Shown here in pieces: positions 29,514 through 40,087 of a stretch of 64,000 nt of DNA. The stretch is from positions 744,001-808,000 of the forward strand of contig JAPFFF010000052.1 of the NCBI GenBank assembly GCA_039105265.1, given 5' to 3'. The translations under genes were made by a program, and so were the position numbers. The notes under the pieces were generated by a model. It did not search any database and was not told where the DNA came from. It saw nothing but the letters and a program-made list of their open reading frames with translations. The stretch comes from Tritrichomonas musculus (taxonomy: Eukaryota; Parabasalia; Tritrichomonadida; Tritrichomonadidae). How positions within the stretch are numbered: the stretch's first letter is position 1; each line of letters begins with the position of its first letter.

Positions 29514-31304
29514 ATGAGTATCACAGAATATATAAATACAAAACAGGAATTATACAATGTTCTTCTTTCTTTTCTTGAGTATGGAGAAGATGAAGATATG
29601 AAAACAAAATTAATGATTTTTTTTTATGATAATATTAAAGAAGAAGATAATGCAGAAATGAAATTTTTTCTTCAATTAATCAATAAAATTTCTGAAAATC
29701 ATCATCGTACTGCATTTTTTTTGGAAAGAATTATATCAATCATTCATTTATTTTCTAATGACATCAAATTATCCTTATCAAATCAAGAAATATTTGATAT
29801 TTTTAAAGAAAATAAACTAATTCTTTATTATCTTTTCAAAAACAAAATAATCGAAATTGATCAAAATATATTAAATTATATCCAAAAGCAAGATTCTTAT
29901 AAGTATTATTTTCATTCAGAAATTGAATGCTTTTTAACACCAGAAGAACAAACAAATATCAAATTAAAACTCAGTTATAATGATTCATTTGATGAAATGT
30001 GCAAATTAAGCGAAAACGATTCATACATCTGCTCTTTAATCCGTAATGACCAAATTATAGAGTTTATTTCATATGTCAATAGAAATAACATTTCATTAAC
30101 TAGTCGAATTAAGCAATCAATTTTTGAAACCAATTCTTTTTTATTGATAAATAATGAAACAACCCTGATTGAATATGCAGCATTCTATGGATCAACACAA
30201 ATTTTCAATTTTTTAAGATTTAACAATGTTGAAATGAGTCCAAAATTATGGTTATATGCAATTCATTCAAAGAATCCCGAAATGATTCATCTTCTTGAAG
30301 AAAATCAAGTAAAACCAGAAATTGAAGACTGTCTCATTGAATCAATCAAATGCCATCACAACGATTTTGCCGAATATATTCTCAATAATTTGATGCCTTC
30401 AATGAATACTTTATATGACAATGAAAAAATTGTTTCAGTTATTTTTGACAGTTATAATTACAACTACTTTCCAAATGATTATAATACAGATCATTTATTC
30501 TTTAATTTATGCAAATACAAATATTCAAAAATTGTTAATCTTTTCTTTGAAAGCGACGGCAACAATGCTTGCTTAAATAAAACAGCATTTTACTATAAAA
30601 AACTAAAGAAAAGTTCGTCAACAAATAAACCATTTTCGTATTATAATTGCTCGTTGGATTATATCGTTATTCCTCCTTCCATAAATTGCATTGGCGATGA
30701 ATCTTTCATGAATTTGTCATCATTGAATGAAGTATTAATTCCTAATTCAGTAACAAAAATTGGAATAAGAACTTTCTCAATGTGCAAGTCATTAAAACAA
30801 ATAACAATTCCTGATTCTGTAACAATAATTGACGATAATGCTTTCTTTTTATGCTCATCGCTAACTGAAATATCAATTCCCAATTCTGTGACAAAAATTG
30901 GAAGAAGCGCTTTCCATGGTTGCTCATCATTGAGACAAATATCACTTCCCGATTCTATAACCGAAATTAGAGAAGGCGTGTTTAATGGATGCAAGTCACT
31001 GACACAAATTTCAAATCTTTCGTCTGTAAAAAAAGTTAATGATTATGCTTTCATATTTTGCTCATCACTGACACATATATCAATCCCAAATCTAAAAGAA
31101 ATTGGTGATTTTGCTTTCCTTAACTGCTCATCATTGGTAACGATATCGGTTCTCTCTTCAATATCGGAAATTGGACGAGATGCCTTTAAAGGATGCTCAT
31201 CATTGAAAAAAAGACCAGTTTCAAATACATTTAAGGCTCTTTGGATATTAGTAATATTTCTTTTATCATGCATTTCTTTAAATTTTTTTAACGAAAATTA
31301 TTAA
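29514..31304 (+). CDS. DUF3447/ankyrin protein with BspA-like LRRs and C-terminal membrane segment (596 aa)
   Basis: Residues 1 to about 200 match the trichomonad DUF3447-type N-terminal domain (compare CSLIRNDQIIEFISYV with the paralogue's CELIRKDMISEFVEYV). Ankyrin-like units follow (TTLIEYAAFYGSTQIFNFLR, then HLLEENQVKP). From about residue 380 there are eight BspA-type leucine-rich repeats of 23 residues (SSLNEVLIPNSVTKIGIRTF). The last 20 residues contain a hydrophobic segment WILVIFLLSCISLNF that may anchor the protein in a membrane with almost no tail. Ankyrin plus LRR_5 in one chain with a C-terminal anchor would put the repeats in the cytosol, unlike secreted BspA proteins. The ATG at 29514 was chosen because no ATG lies upstream in frame. 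Confidence 0.85.
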   Translation: MSITEYINTKQELYNVLLSFLEYGEDEDMKTKLMIFFYDNIKEEDNAEMKFFLQLINKISENHHRTAFFLERIISIIHLFSNDIKLSLSNQEIFDIFKENKLILYYLFKNKIIEIDQNILNYIQKQDSYKYYFHSEIECFLTPEEQTNIKLKLSYNDSFDEMCKLSENDSYICSLIRNDQIIEFISYVNRNNISLTSRIKQSIFETNSFLLINNETTLIEYAAFYGSTQIFNFLRFNNVEMSPKLWLYAIHSKNPEMIHLLEENQVKPEIEDCLIESIKCHHNDFAEYILNNLMPSMNTLYDNEKIVSVIFDSYNYNYFPNDYNTDHLFFNLCKYKYSKIVNLFFESDGNNACLNKTAFYYKKLKKSSSTNKPFSYYNCSLDYIVIPPSINCIGDESFMNLSSLNEVLIPNSVTKIGIRTFSMCKSLKQITIPDSVTIIDDNAFFLCSSLTEISIPNSVTKIGRSAFHGCSSLRQISLPDSITEIREGVFNGCKSLTQISNLSSVKKVNDYAFIFCSSLTHISIPNLKEIGDFAFLNCSSLVTISVLSSISEIGRDAFKGCSSLKKRPVSNTFKALWILVIFLLSCISLNFFNENY

Positions 31305-32204
31305 ACATTTTGGTCCTAATATAGCATTAAATAATTTTGAAAGTTCCATTTGAATTTTTATTACAAATATTATAAAGTTCATATTCTATCAATAATCGTA
31401 TACTTTAAAAATATATTACATAGAAAGTTGCTATAATAAATATAATTACATATTGTTTTGGAATATGGAAAAAATAAATATTTTTTAAAATTAATATAAA
31501 ATTGGTACAATTATCAATATTATGATCATTTAATGCGTTCTGAATTCTTTGTTCAATATTATTGATATAAAATGTTCATATTCGGGTTTTGAATAATATG
31601 GTTTCATAATAAATTGATTTAATTTAATATTGGAAAATACATTACTTTGCGAGTATTGATATATATAATTTATTTTTATCATTAAAATCAAAATTCGAAT
31701 TCAATTGTTAATGTTCATTTACTTTTTAAATGTGTAAACTGAAGATTTGGGAAATATCTATCATAGATAATAAATTGGGGACAACATTGAAGATTTTTTA
31801 ATGACTTTTTTTTGGAGCATTTACTTAAATAAAAGAAAAATATTGAAAAAAAATTGAATGATTTTGAATTTAAAAAAACGATACGATCAAAAATTTTTTC
31901 GATCATTCAAATTTAGGAAAAATGCTTTAAAATTGAATATCTTTTTTTAAATCTCCTTCTCAAATGGTTTAATATTCAAACTGAAAATTATTGGAGTAAA
32001 AAAGTATGTTATTAACGAATCATTTACGAACAAAAAAATTGTGTAAGAATTGAGTAAAACAAAAAATAAGTTGTATGATTATAAAACGATCATTTTTACT
32101 CAATTTTTACTAAAAAAGTTCCGTAATCATTTTTATTTTGGAAAACAATCGTACTCAATGTTTACTAAAAAAGTTTCTTATTATTTTATACATCACTTTC
32201 ATAA
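31305..32204. other. Intergenic, A+T-rich
   Basis: No gene is seen. Close to the downstream gene, TACTCAATNTTTACTAAAAAAGTT occurs twice as a direct repeat (about 32098 and 32152). The second copy ends about 30 bp before the ATG at 32205, a candidate promoter pair. Confidence 0.5.
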
Positions 32205-32732
32205 ATGGAATACAAATATCTCAGCCAAAAGGACAAGATGCCACCAATTTGTCCAAAAGATAAAGAAGCAGCAGTCAGAAAGCTGATTATTGATAAACTT
32301 AGCCAAGGAGAACTTGTTTATATGTCAACAATTTCACCAGATGGTTGGCCAATTACAGATTGCTTACATTTTGCTACCGTTCCAGGGGAGAACGACAGGC
32401 CAATTTTCTACCTTTTTACCCACGAAAATACACGAAAGCTTGAAAATATCGCAAATAATAAAAGAGTTTCTATTTCAGTTTGCCATACTGTTAGCTTTGA
32501 AAGACGTAATGAAACATGGGCATTCCAATTTATGGGACTTGCAGAAGAAGTCAAAGATAAAGCAGAAATCGACCGAGCTATCAAAGCTAACCGAGAAAAG
32601 AAAGGATATGAATTTACAGCACATTTACCACTTGAACAACAACCATGCATCAGAGTTGAACCTGTTTTTGGTTCATTCACATGCCCCCAAGCAGATCCAA
32701 AAGCTTGCTCAATTGATTATTTAGCAAAATAA
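32205..32732 (+). CDS. Pyridoxamine 5'-phosphate oxidase-like split-barrel flavoprotein (175 aa)
   Basis: The sequence shows the FMN-binding split-barrel pattern: a start of LIIDKLSQGELVYMSTISPD followed by GWPITDCLHFAT, then PIFYLFTHENTRKLENIANN and a strand VSISVCHTV. This is the layout of PNPOx-like and general-stress FMN proteins, in which one strand delivers the substrate-facing loop and the HTxxxRKLENI-type segment contacts phosphate. Such proteins reduce or oxidise small molecules or bind flavin/haem; true vitamin B6 oxidase activity is not indicated, because the C-terminal PNPOx region is missing. Two in-frame starts are possible, 32205 and 32238. The family is common in anaerobic bacteria, so lateral acquisition is plausible. 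Confidence 0.8.
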   Translation: MEYKYLSQKDKMPPICPKDKEAAVRKLIIDKLSQGELVYMSTISPDGWPITDCLHFATVPGENDRPIFYLFTHENTRKLENIANNKRVSISVCHTVSFERRNETWAFQFMGLAEEVKDKAEIDRAIKANREKKGYEFTAHLPLEQQPCIRVEPVFGSFTCPQADPKACSIDYLAK

Positions 32733-33078
32733 TCCAACTTATCGATACTTAACTTAATTCAAAAACTTAGTTTTATAAACTTATTTTTACTTCTTTTATT
32801 ACATAATCTTTCTTTTCCTTAATGAAATGGAGAAAAACATAGGAATATTCATATTTTATCACAATTTGAAAATAATTCTATCAATTTTTTGCTTTGAAAA
32901 AATAATATATATCTGATAAAAGATCGTTAGCCAAATATTTACTTTAATTTTTGAAGATAAAATAATATCAGTCCTCTTTTCATGTCTACAAATCTTATAT
33001 GATGATTTTTTCTGAAAAATATTATATGCCATCAAAAATTGATAAAAAAAGTTAAATTGGCATATTATAAAATAAAAA
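32733..33078. other. Intergenic, A+T-rich
   Basis: No gene is seen. GATAAAAAAAGTTAAATT at about 33042 lies about 30 bp before the ATG at 33079. Confidence 0.5.
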
Positions 33079-34937
33079 ATGAAAAATCATTTAAATATCC
33101 AGCAATGTGAACTTCAAAAAAAAATTAGCGAAACTACTTTCTCTTCTATTTATCAATTTTTAGATAAGCAGAGTGGAGTTATTTATTTATCGGAGAGAAT
33201 AAATTATACTATCAATGATTCTAGCAAATTCAATTTAATTGGTTTTTCTTGAGAAGGCAATAAACTTTCGAAAATAAGCCACCCTTTATTGACTATGTTC
33301 CTCATGACTTTTTTAATCAGAATAAACCGATGATTATCACCGAATATTGCTCAAATGGGACATTGGAAGACATGCTGAGAAATAATCCATCGAAACTTGA
33401 TGATACAGCTAAGTTAATAATCATATATGGAGTGGCCAATTGTCTTTTATATTTACATTCACACAATATTGTCCACAATTGCATTTCAACTAAGAACATC
33501 ATTCTTGATGATGAACTTCATCCCAAACTTTTCAATTTCAATTCATCAAAAAATATCAAAAACAAAGATAAAGAATCAGATAAAGATGACGAAGAAGAAA
33601 TATATTTTCCAGAAATCAATATTTTTGAGAGGAATGGGAGATACATCCCACCAGAAATTTATGGAAGAAACAAATGTTCGATGAGCAGTGACATATATTC
33701 ATTTTCAATAGTTGTTTATGAAATGTTGAGTGGAGAACTTGCATATTCAGATATTTATGAACTGATTGATAAAAAGAATAAAGAAAGATTACCAACGAAT
33801 AAAGGGAACATCAATGACCATTTATATGAAATTATATCAGATCAAAATTCACCACAAGTATTTAATATAAATAAATACTTAAATGAACATATTGGTATTG
33901 ATCACGTTCTTAACATTGATGATTATATAAAAGATCAAAAATTGGAACAGAACAATGGATCAGAATGCTTCAAAATCAAACATAAAGAAAATCAAGGTGA
34001 ATTTTTTGGGAAAGAACCAATCAATGAGTATCCTAAAGAAGTGAATATTCTTTCAAAACTTGATCATCCATCCATTCTTAGCTTTATCGGATACAGTCCA
34101 AGAAACTTCAAAAACAAGCCTCATCCTGTCATTGTTACTGAATTTGCATCATGTGGAACATTGGAAGATGCAATCGAGCTTGAAAATAACAATTTATCAA
34201 AAGATGGATGGAATGACACCAAGAAGTTGATTAATATTTATGGAATTGCAAGTAGTTTGCAATATTTGCACTCTTTAAATATCATTCATCGTGATTTAAG
34301 ACCAAGTAATGTTCTTCTTGATGATTCTTTATTCCCAAAACTCGCTGATTTCGGATTATCAAAAGAAATCACTGATGAAAACATAGAAAGCAAAATTAGT
34401 TCAGGATTTAAAGGAACACCTGCTTATGCTGCTCCAGAAATTTGGAATAATAATAAATACACAAAAGCATGTGATGTTTATGCTTTTGCTTTTACTGTTT
34501 TTGAAATCATCACAAGTCAAAAGTGTTTTCCTGACATCAAGGGATTTTATGATTTATATAAACAAGTTGTTCTAAATAACAAGAGGCCCAAATTTGAGTA
34601 TCCTATTCATGATTGCTATCAAAAATTGATAAAAGATTGTTGGTCGGCAAATCCAGAAAACAGGCCTTCGTTTGATGAAATAATTCATGAACTAGAAACA
34701 AATCCTGATTTTATAACAGATTGCGTTGATAAAGATGAGTTTTTGGACTATGTTGATATGATTCATCAGAAAAATAATGTCAATAATGACATTCCTATGA
34801 AATTAAAGCAGAACAATGAAGCAGAATATTGCAATGAATCATGCAAAAGAAAAAGTTATATTGAAAGAGATAAAGTTTCAGAAATAGACAGTCAAAATAT
34901 GAAGATTGATGAAAAAGTCACTGAAGATGATGTTTGA
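33079..34937 (+). pseudogene. Tandem TKL-like kinase gene, damaged in the first N-lobe
   Basis: From the ATG at 33079 the frame reads a kinase-like N-lobe (KKISETTFSSIYQFLDKQSG). It meets a TGA at about 33250, and the rest of that N-lobe (KLSKISHP) joins the downstream frame only after a shift near 33285. The long open frame starts at 33330 (PMIITEYCSNGTLEDML). Domain 1 is also degenerate in its active site: IVHNCISTKN for HRD and LFNFNSSKN for DFG, so it would be a pseudokinase. Domain 2 (about 34000-34700) is better kept: IIHRDLRPSNVLLDD, LADFGLSKE, GTPAYAAPEIW and DCWSANPENRPSFDEI. Its N-lobe is short and lacks a clear beta-3 lysine. The acidic/charged tail is typical of trichomonad kinases. 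Best read as a decaying member of an expanded family; the domain 2 portion could still be translated from 33330. Confidence 0.75.
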
Positions 34938-35091
34938 AATGAAAACAAAACTCAAGAAAAAGAAGATTTGTAAATTTTTGAGATCTTTTTTTTGTTTTTT
35001 TTTTTAGTTACCTTTAAATTATTTCATTAACAAGCAAAGATATAATCTCCAATTAATATTGCAGAATTTGGAATTTTCACATTTATATTCT
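34938..35091. other. Short spacer
   Basis: This spacer contains a poly-T run near 34986-35005. AATCTCCAATTAATATTGC at about 35046 recurs at 35234 inside the adjacent repeat array. Confidence 0.5.
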
Positions 35092-35340
35092 TCAATATAT
35101 GAGTCAGAAAAAGTAATTATCATCTGTTTCAATGAAATACAATTTCATTCAATATATGAGTCAGAAAAAGTAATTATCATTTGTTTCAATGAAATACAAT
35201 TTCATTCAATATATGAGTCAGAAAAAGTAATTATAATCTCCAATTAATACTGCAGAATTTGGAATATTCTTCAATATATGAGAGAGAAAAGTAATTATCA
35301 TTTATTTCAATGAAATACAATTTCCAATTGAAGTTACAGA
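35092..35340. repeat. 57-bp tandem repeat array
   Basis: TCAATATATGAGTCAGAAAA starts at 35092, 35149 and 35206, an exact 57-bp period (19 codons). A degenerate fourth copy begins at about 35270. An open frame crosses the first three copies because the period is divisible by three, but nothing suggests a real protein. Confidence 0.85.
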
Positions 35341-35393
35341 TGATAAAATTCTTTCAATTTTTCACATTAATAAAAAATTTCATTGGAAATACC

Positions 35394-35400
35394 AAAAAAA
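35394..35400 (-). terminator. RNA polymerase III terminator
   Basis: Seven A on the + strand, i.e. T7 on the transcribed strand, directly follow the discriminator base of the tRNA gene. Confidence 0.8.
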
Positions 35401-35474
35401 TGCTTCCGACGGGACTCGAACCCGCGACACTCGGATTAAAAGTCCGATGCTCTAGCCGACTGAGCTACGAAGGC
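35401..35474 (-). tRNA. tRNA-Lys (anticodon UUU)
   Basis: The complementary strand folds as a complete cloverleaf. The D stem is GCTC/GAGC with a GG-containing loop. The anticodon stem is TCGGA/TCCGA around loop CTTTTAA, placing TTT at + strand 35438-35440. The variable loop is GTGTC, and the T stem GCGGG/CCCGT encloses TTCGAGT. The discriminator base is A. There is no intron. The acceptor arms, GCCTTCG and CGGAAGC, pair imperfectly: position 3-70 is C-A and 5-68 is U-G. That could be tolerated or mark a weakened copy. A and B box promoter elements are present in the normal places. Confidence 0.93.
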
Positions 35475-35639
35475 TTCTTATCTCAATTACCTACATCACA
35501 TTCATAATATTTTTAATATTTGAATTAGAGGTCATCATCATGATCAAACTGAATAATTATCTCATAAATTAAAAATATATTATCATTGAATTTTAAGATA
35601 AATTCATAAAATATCAATAATTATTAAATGTTTAATTAA

Positions 35640-35777
35640 TTAATAAATTAGACAGGATGTGTCACTTGGAGACATTGTCTTAATTTCAGGATTATTAGTT
35701 GCATTTTGTTGTGGTGATAAAAGTGCTATAATTTCTTTATTTCTTTTTTTTATAGCTTCATCTAATGCTGTCCTATT
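35640..35777 (-). CDS. Terminal ankyrin module with stop codon (detached 3' end of the 41281 gene)
   Basis: On the reverse strand an open segment reads FNRTALDEAIKKRNKEIIAL, continues through a polar tail (PEIKTMSPSDTSC) and ends with TAA. It has the start of an ankyrin unit and a plausible C-terminus, but no ATG. It is the last coding-like piece of a series that starts with the DUF3447 gene at 41281 and runs through nine single ankyrin modules. It is either the last exon of one long gene or the stranded tail of a broken one. Confidence 0.5.
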   Translation of the reverse strand, partial: NRTALDEAIKKRNKEIIALLSPQQNATNNPEIKTMSPSDTSCLIY

Positions 35778-35780
35778 AAA

Positions 35781-38700
35781 TTATATTGAAATTGTATTGA
35801 AAAAAAAAAGTTTTTGAAATTGTATTGAAAAAATTGATTGTGAATGAAATTGAATAATATGATTACGAATTCCATTGAAAGTTATGAATAAGAATTCCAT
35901 TGGAAAATATGATTTTGAATTTCATTGAATGATATGATTTTGAATTCCATTCAAAGATATGATTATGAATGTAATTTAATGATTTCATTTTTAAATTTTA
36001 TTAAAATTTAAGAAAAATATATCCAAGATTGATATCAAGTTTGTCATTGGTTAATAAAAGTTTGATAATTTCAATGTTTTCTTTTTCAACCGCCAAATAT
36101 AATACTGTTTTATAAATTATTATTATATTAAAATTTCATTAACAAATATGATTTTGAATGGAATTGAAAAATATGATTCTAAATTGCATTCAAAGACATA
36201 TTTTTGAATTTTATTGAAAGACATAATTTAGAATTGCATTAAAAAATATGATTTTGAATTTCATTGAATAATATGATTTTGAATATAATTGAAAGATATG
36301 ATTTTAAATATAATTGAAAGATATGATTTTGAATGAAATTGAATGAAATGATTATGAATTTTATAAAAAAATTAAGAAAAAATATATCCAAGATTAATGT
36401 CAAGTTTGTCATTGGTTAATAAAAGTTTGATAATTTCAATGCTTTCTTTTTCAACAGCCAAATATAATGCTGTCTTATATATTATTATTTTTAAAATTTC
36501 ATTGAAAGATATGATTTTGAATTTTATTGATAAACATGTTTTTTTGGAATATTATTGAAAGATATAATTTTGATTTTATTGAAAGATATGAATTTGATTT
36601 TATTGAATGATATGATGTTGAATATCATTGAATAATATTGTTTTGAATTTTATTGAATGATGTGATTTTAAATTTCATTGAATTTTATGATTTTGATTTC
36701 ATTGAAAGATATGATTTTGAATTTTATTTAAAAATTCAGAAAAATATATCCAAAATTGATGTCAAATTTGTTATTCATTAATAAAGCTTTTATAATTTCA
36801 ATATTTCCTTTTTCAACGGCCAAATATAGTGCTGCCTTATAAATTAATATTATATTAAAATTTCATTGAAATATATGATTTCGAATTTCATTGAAAGATA
36901 AAATTTTGAATTTCATTGAAAGATATGATCTTAAATAAAATTGAAAAATATGATTTCGAGTAGTATTAAAAGATATTATTTTGAATTTCATTGAAAGTCA
37001 TGATTTTGAATTGTATTGAAAAATATGATTTTTAATTATATTGCAAAATATGATTTTGAATTTTATTAAAAAATTAAGAAAAATATGTCCAAGATTGATG
37101 TCAAATTTGTTATTCATTAATAAAGCTTTTACAATTTCAATATTTTCTTTTTCAACGGCCAAATATAGTGCTGCCTTATAAATCAATATTATATTAAAAT
37201 TTCATTGAAAGATATGATTTCGAATTTCATTAAAAAAATATAATTTTAAATGAGATTGAATGATATGATTTTGGATGTAATTGATGAATAAAATTTTAAA
37301 TTCCATTCAAAGATATAATTTCGAATTTTATTGAAAGTTATGATTTTGAATGAAATTGAATGATATTATTATAAATTTCATTGAAAGATATGATTTTGAA
37401 TTTCATTGAATAATATTATTTAGAATTTTACTAATAAAATAAAAAAAATATATCCAAGATTGATATCAAGTTTGTCATTCGTTAAAAAAAATTTGATGAT
37501 TTCAACTTTTTCCTTTTCAACGGCCAAATATAATGCTGATCTATGAATTAATGTTATATTAAAATTTCATTGAAAGATATGAATTTGAATTATATTGAAA
37601 GACATGATTTTGAATTTTATTGAAAGACATATTTTTGAATTTTATTGAAAGGCATGACTTTTAATTATATTGAATGAAATGATTTTGAATTTCATTGAAT
37701 GAAACAATTTTGAATGTTATTGAAAGATATGATTTTGAATTGGATTGAATGATATGATTTTGAATGTTATTGAATGATATGAATTTAAATGAAATTGAAT
37801 GATATGATTTTGAATGTAATTGAATGATATGAATTAAAATGAAATTGAATAAAATAATTTTGAATTTCATTGAATGATATATTTTTGAATGAAATTGAAC
37901 GATATGATTTTGAATGTAATTGAAAGATATGACTTTAAATCTCATTGAATGATATGATTTTGAATTTCATTAAAAAAATGACTTTGAATGTAATGTAATG
38001 ATGTGATTTTGAATTTTATATAAAAATTAAGAAAAATGTATCCAAAATTGATATCAAGTTTGCCATTCATTAATAAAAGTTTGGAAATCTCAACATTATC
38101 TTTTTCAATTGCCAAATATAATGCTGTTTTATCAATTAATAATATATTGAATTTCGCCTTGAATTCCATTGAAAGATATGATTTTGAATGTTATTGAAAA
38201 AAAAAAATCATTAATGATATTGAAAAAACATGAATATGAATGTTATTGAAAGATATGACTATAAATGTCATTGGAAGATATGATTTTGAATTCCATTTAA
38301 AGATATGATTTTGAATTCTATTGAAAGATATTATTTTGAATTTTATTGAACGATATGATTTTGAATTTCATTGAAAGATATCATTTTGAATGAAGTTTGA
38401 ATGATATAAATTTGAATTGTACTAAAAAAAGGATTAAAATTTTATGAAAAAAATATATCTAAAACAATAGGAAGATTGACATCAAGTTTATCATTTTCTA
38501 ATAAAAGTTTGACGATTTCGAAATTTTCTTTTTCAACTGCCAGATATAATACTCCTTTATAAAATTATACTATATTGAATTTCATTAAAAGACATGATTT
38601 TGTATTTCATTAAAAGATATGATCTTTAATTCTATTGAAAAATATGATCTTGAATTTTATTGAGAGATGTGATTTTGAATTTCATTGAAAGATATGAATT

Positions 38701-40087
38701 TGAATTTGATTGAAAGATATGAATTTGAATTAAATTGAAAGATATGATTTCAATGGTATTGAATAATATAAATTCGAATCTCATTGGAAGATATGATTTT
38801 TAAATCTCATTGAATAATATGATTTTCAATTTCATTAAAAAATATGACTATGAATGCAATAAAATGATGCGATTTTGAATTTTATTAAAAATTTATAAAA
38901 ATATCAAGAACATTGATGTCAAGTTTGTCATCCACTAATAAAAGTTTGACAATTTCAATGTTTTCTTTTTCAATTGCCAAATGTAATACTGACTTATAAA
39001 TTATTTTTATATCAAAATTTCATTCAAAAATATGATTTTGAATTATATTGAAAGATATGATTTTGAATTGTATTGAAAGATAAATTTTTGAATCATATTA
39101 AAAGATATGTTTTTGAATTAAATCTAAAAATATGATTTTAAATTGAATTGAAAAGTATAAGTTTGAATTAAATCTAAATATATGATTTTGAATTCGGTTA
39201 AAATGCATAAGTTTGAATCCTATCTAAATATATGATTATAAATTTGATTGAAAGGCATAAGTTTGAATCATATCTAAATATATGATTTTGAATTTGATTG
39301 AAAAGTATAAATTTTAATTACATCTAAAGATATGATTTTGAATTACATTGAAAAATACGATTTTGAATTACATTGAAAGGCATAAGTTTGAATCATATCT
39401 AAATATATGATTATGAATTTGATTGAAAGGTTTAAGTTTGAATTACATCTAACGATATGATTTTGAATTTCATTAAAAAATAAGACTTTGAATTCTATGG
39501 AATAATATGATTTTGAATTTTATGAAAAAGTAAAAAAAAAAAAATAAATTTACGATTGACGTCAAGTTTGTCATTCATTAATAAAAGTTTCACAATTTCA
39601 ATGTTTTCTTTTTCAGTTGCTAAATGTAATGCTGTATTATAAATTATTATTATATAAAAATTTCATTCAAAATCGTATGATTTTGAATTTCGTTGAAAGA
39701 TATGATTTTGAATAGTATTGAAAGACATGCTTTTGAATTATATTGAAAGACATGATATTGAATAGTATTGAAAGATATGATATAATTACATTGAAAGACA
39801 TGATTTTGAATTTCGTTGAAAGGTATAAGATTTAATTAGATCTAAAAACATGATTTTGAATTGGATTGAAAGATATAAGTTTTAATTAGATCTAAAAATA
39901 TGATTTTGAATTTTATTGAAAGGTTTAAGTTTGAATTACATCTAAAGATATGATTTTGAATTTCATTAAAAAATAAGACTTTGAATGGTATTGAAATGTA
40001 TGATTTTGAATTTCATTAAAAAAAATATGATTTTGAATGCTATTGAAATATATAATTTCAATGTAATTAAATAATTATCAAATGAAA
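35781..40087 (-). repeat. Minisatellite arrays (about 25 bp) interleaved with nine single ankyrin modules
   Basis: Most of this 4.3 kb is a degenerate tandem repeat of about 25 bp, on the + strand GATATGATTTTGAATTTCAT followed by TGAAA. Set into it, on the reverse strand, are nine isolated ankyrin units of exactly 33 codons at 36019-36117, 36384-36482, 36746-36844, 37085-37183, 37450-37548, 38038-38136, 38466-38564, 38903-39001 and 39546-39644. Each reads IYKTALYLAVEKENIEIVKL-like, then LLxNDKLDIN. All nine are open across the unit, while the arrays carry stops in the connecting frames. Spacing of the modules is 338-643 bp. The modules resemble one another more than other ankyrin genes here, so module plus array probably amplified together. 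Confidence 0.85.

Noticed and set aside
35059-35247. 62-codon repeat frame and the overlapping frame at 35310-35507
   Set aside because: The first is open only because the 57-bp repeat is divisible by three; the second crosses the tRNA-Lys gene.
37661-37945. 94-codon reverse-strand frame (QNHIIQ-type repeats) inside the minisatellite
   Set aside because: It is a direct translation of the 25-bp repeat, with no ankyrin module and no independent sign of coding.
35640-40087. CRISPR-like array
   Set aside because: The 25-bp units are tandem and degenerate without unique spacers, the longer spaced blocks are ankyrin coding units, and the host is a eukaryote.
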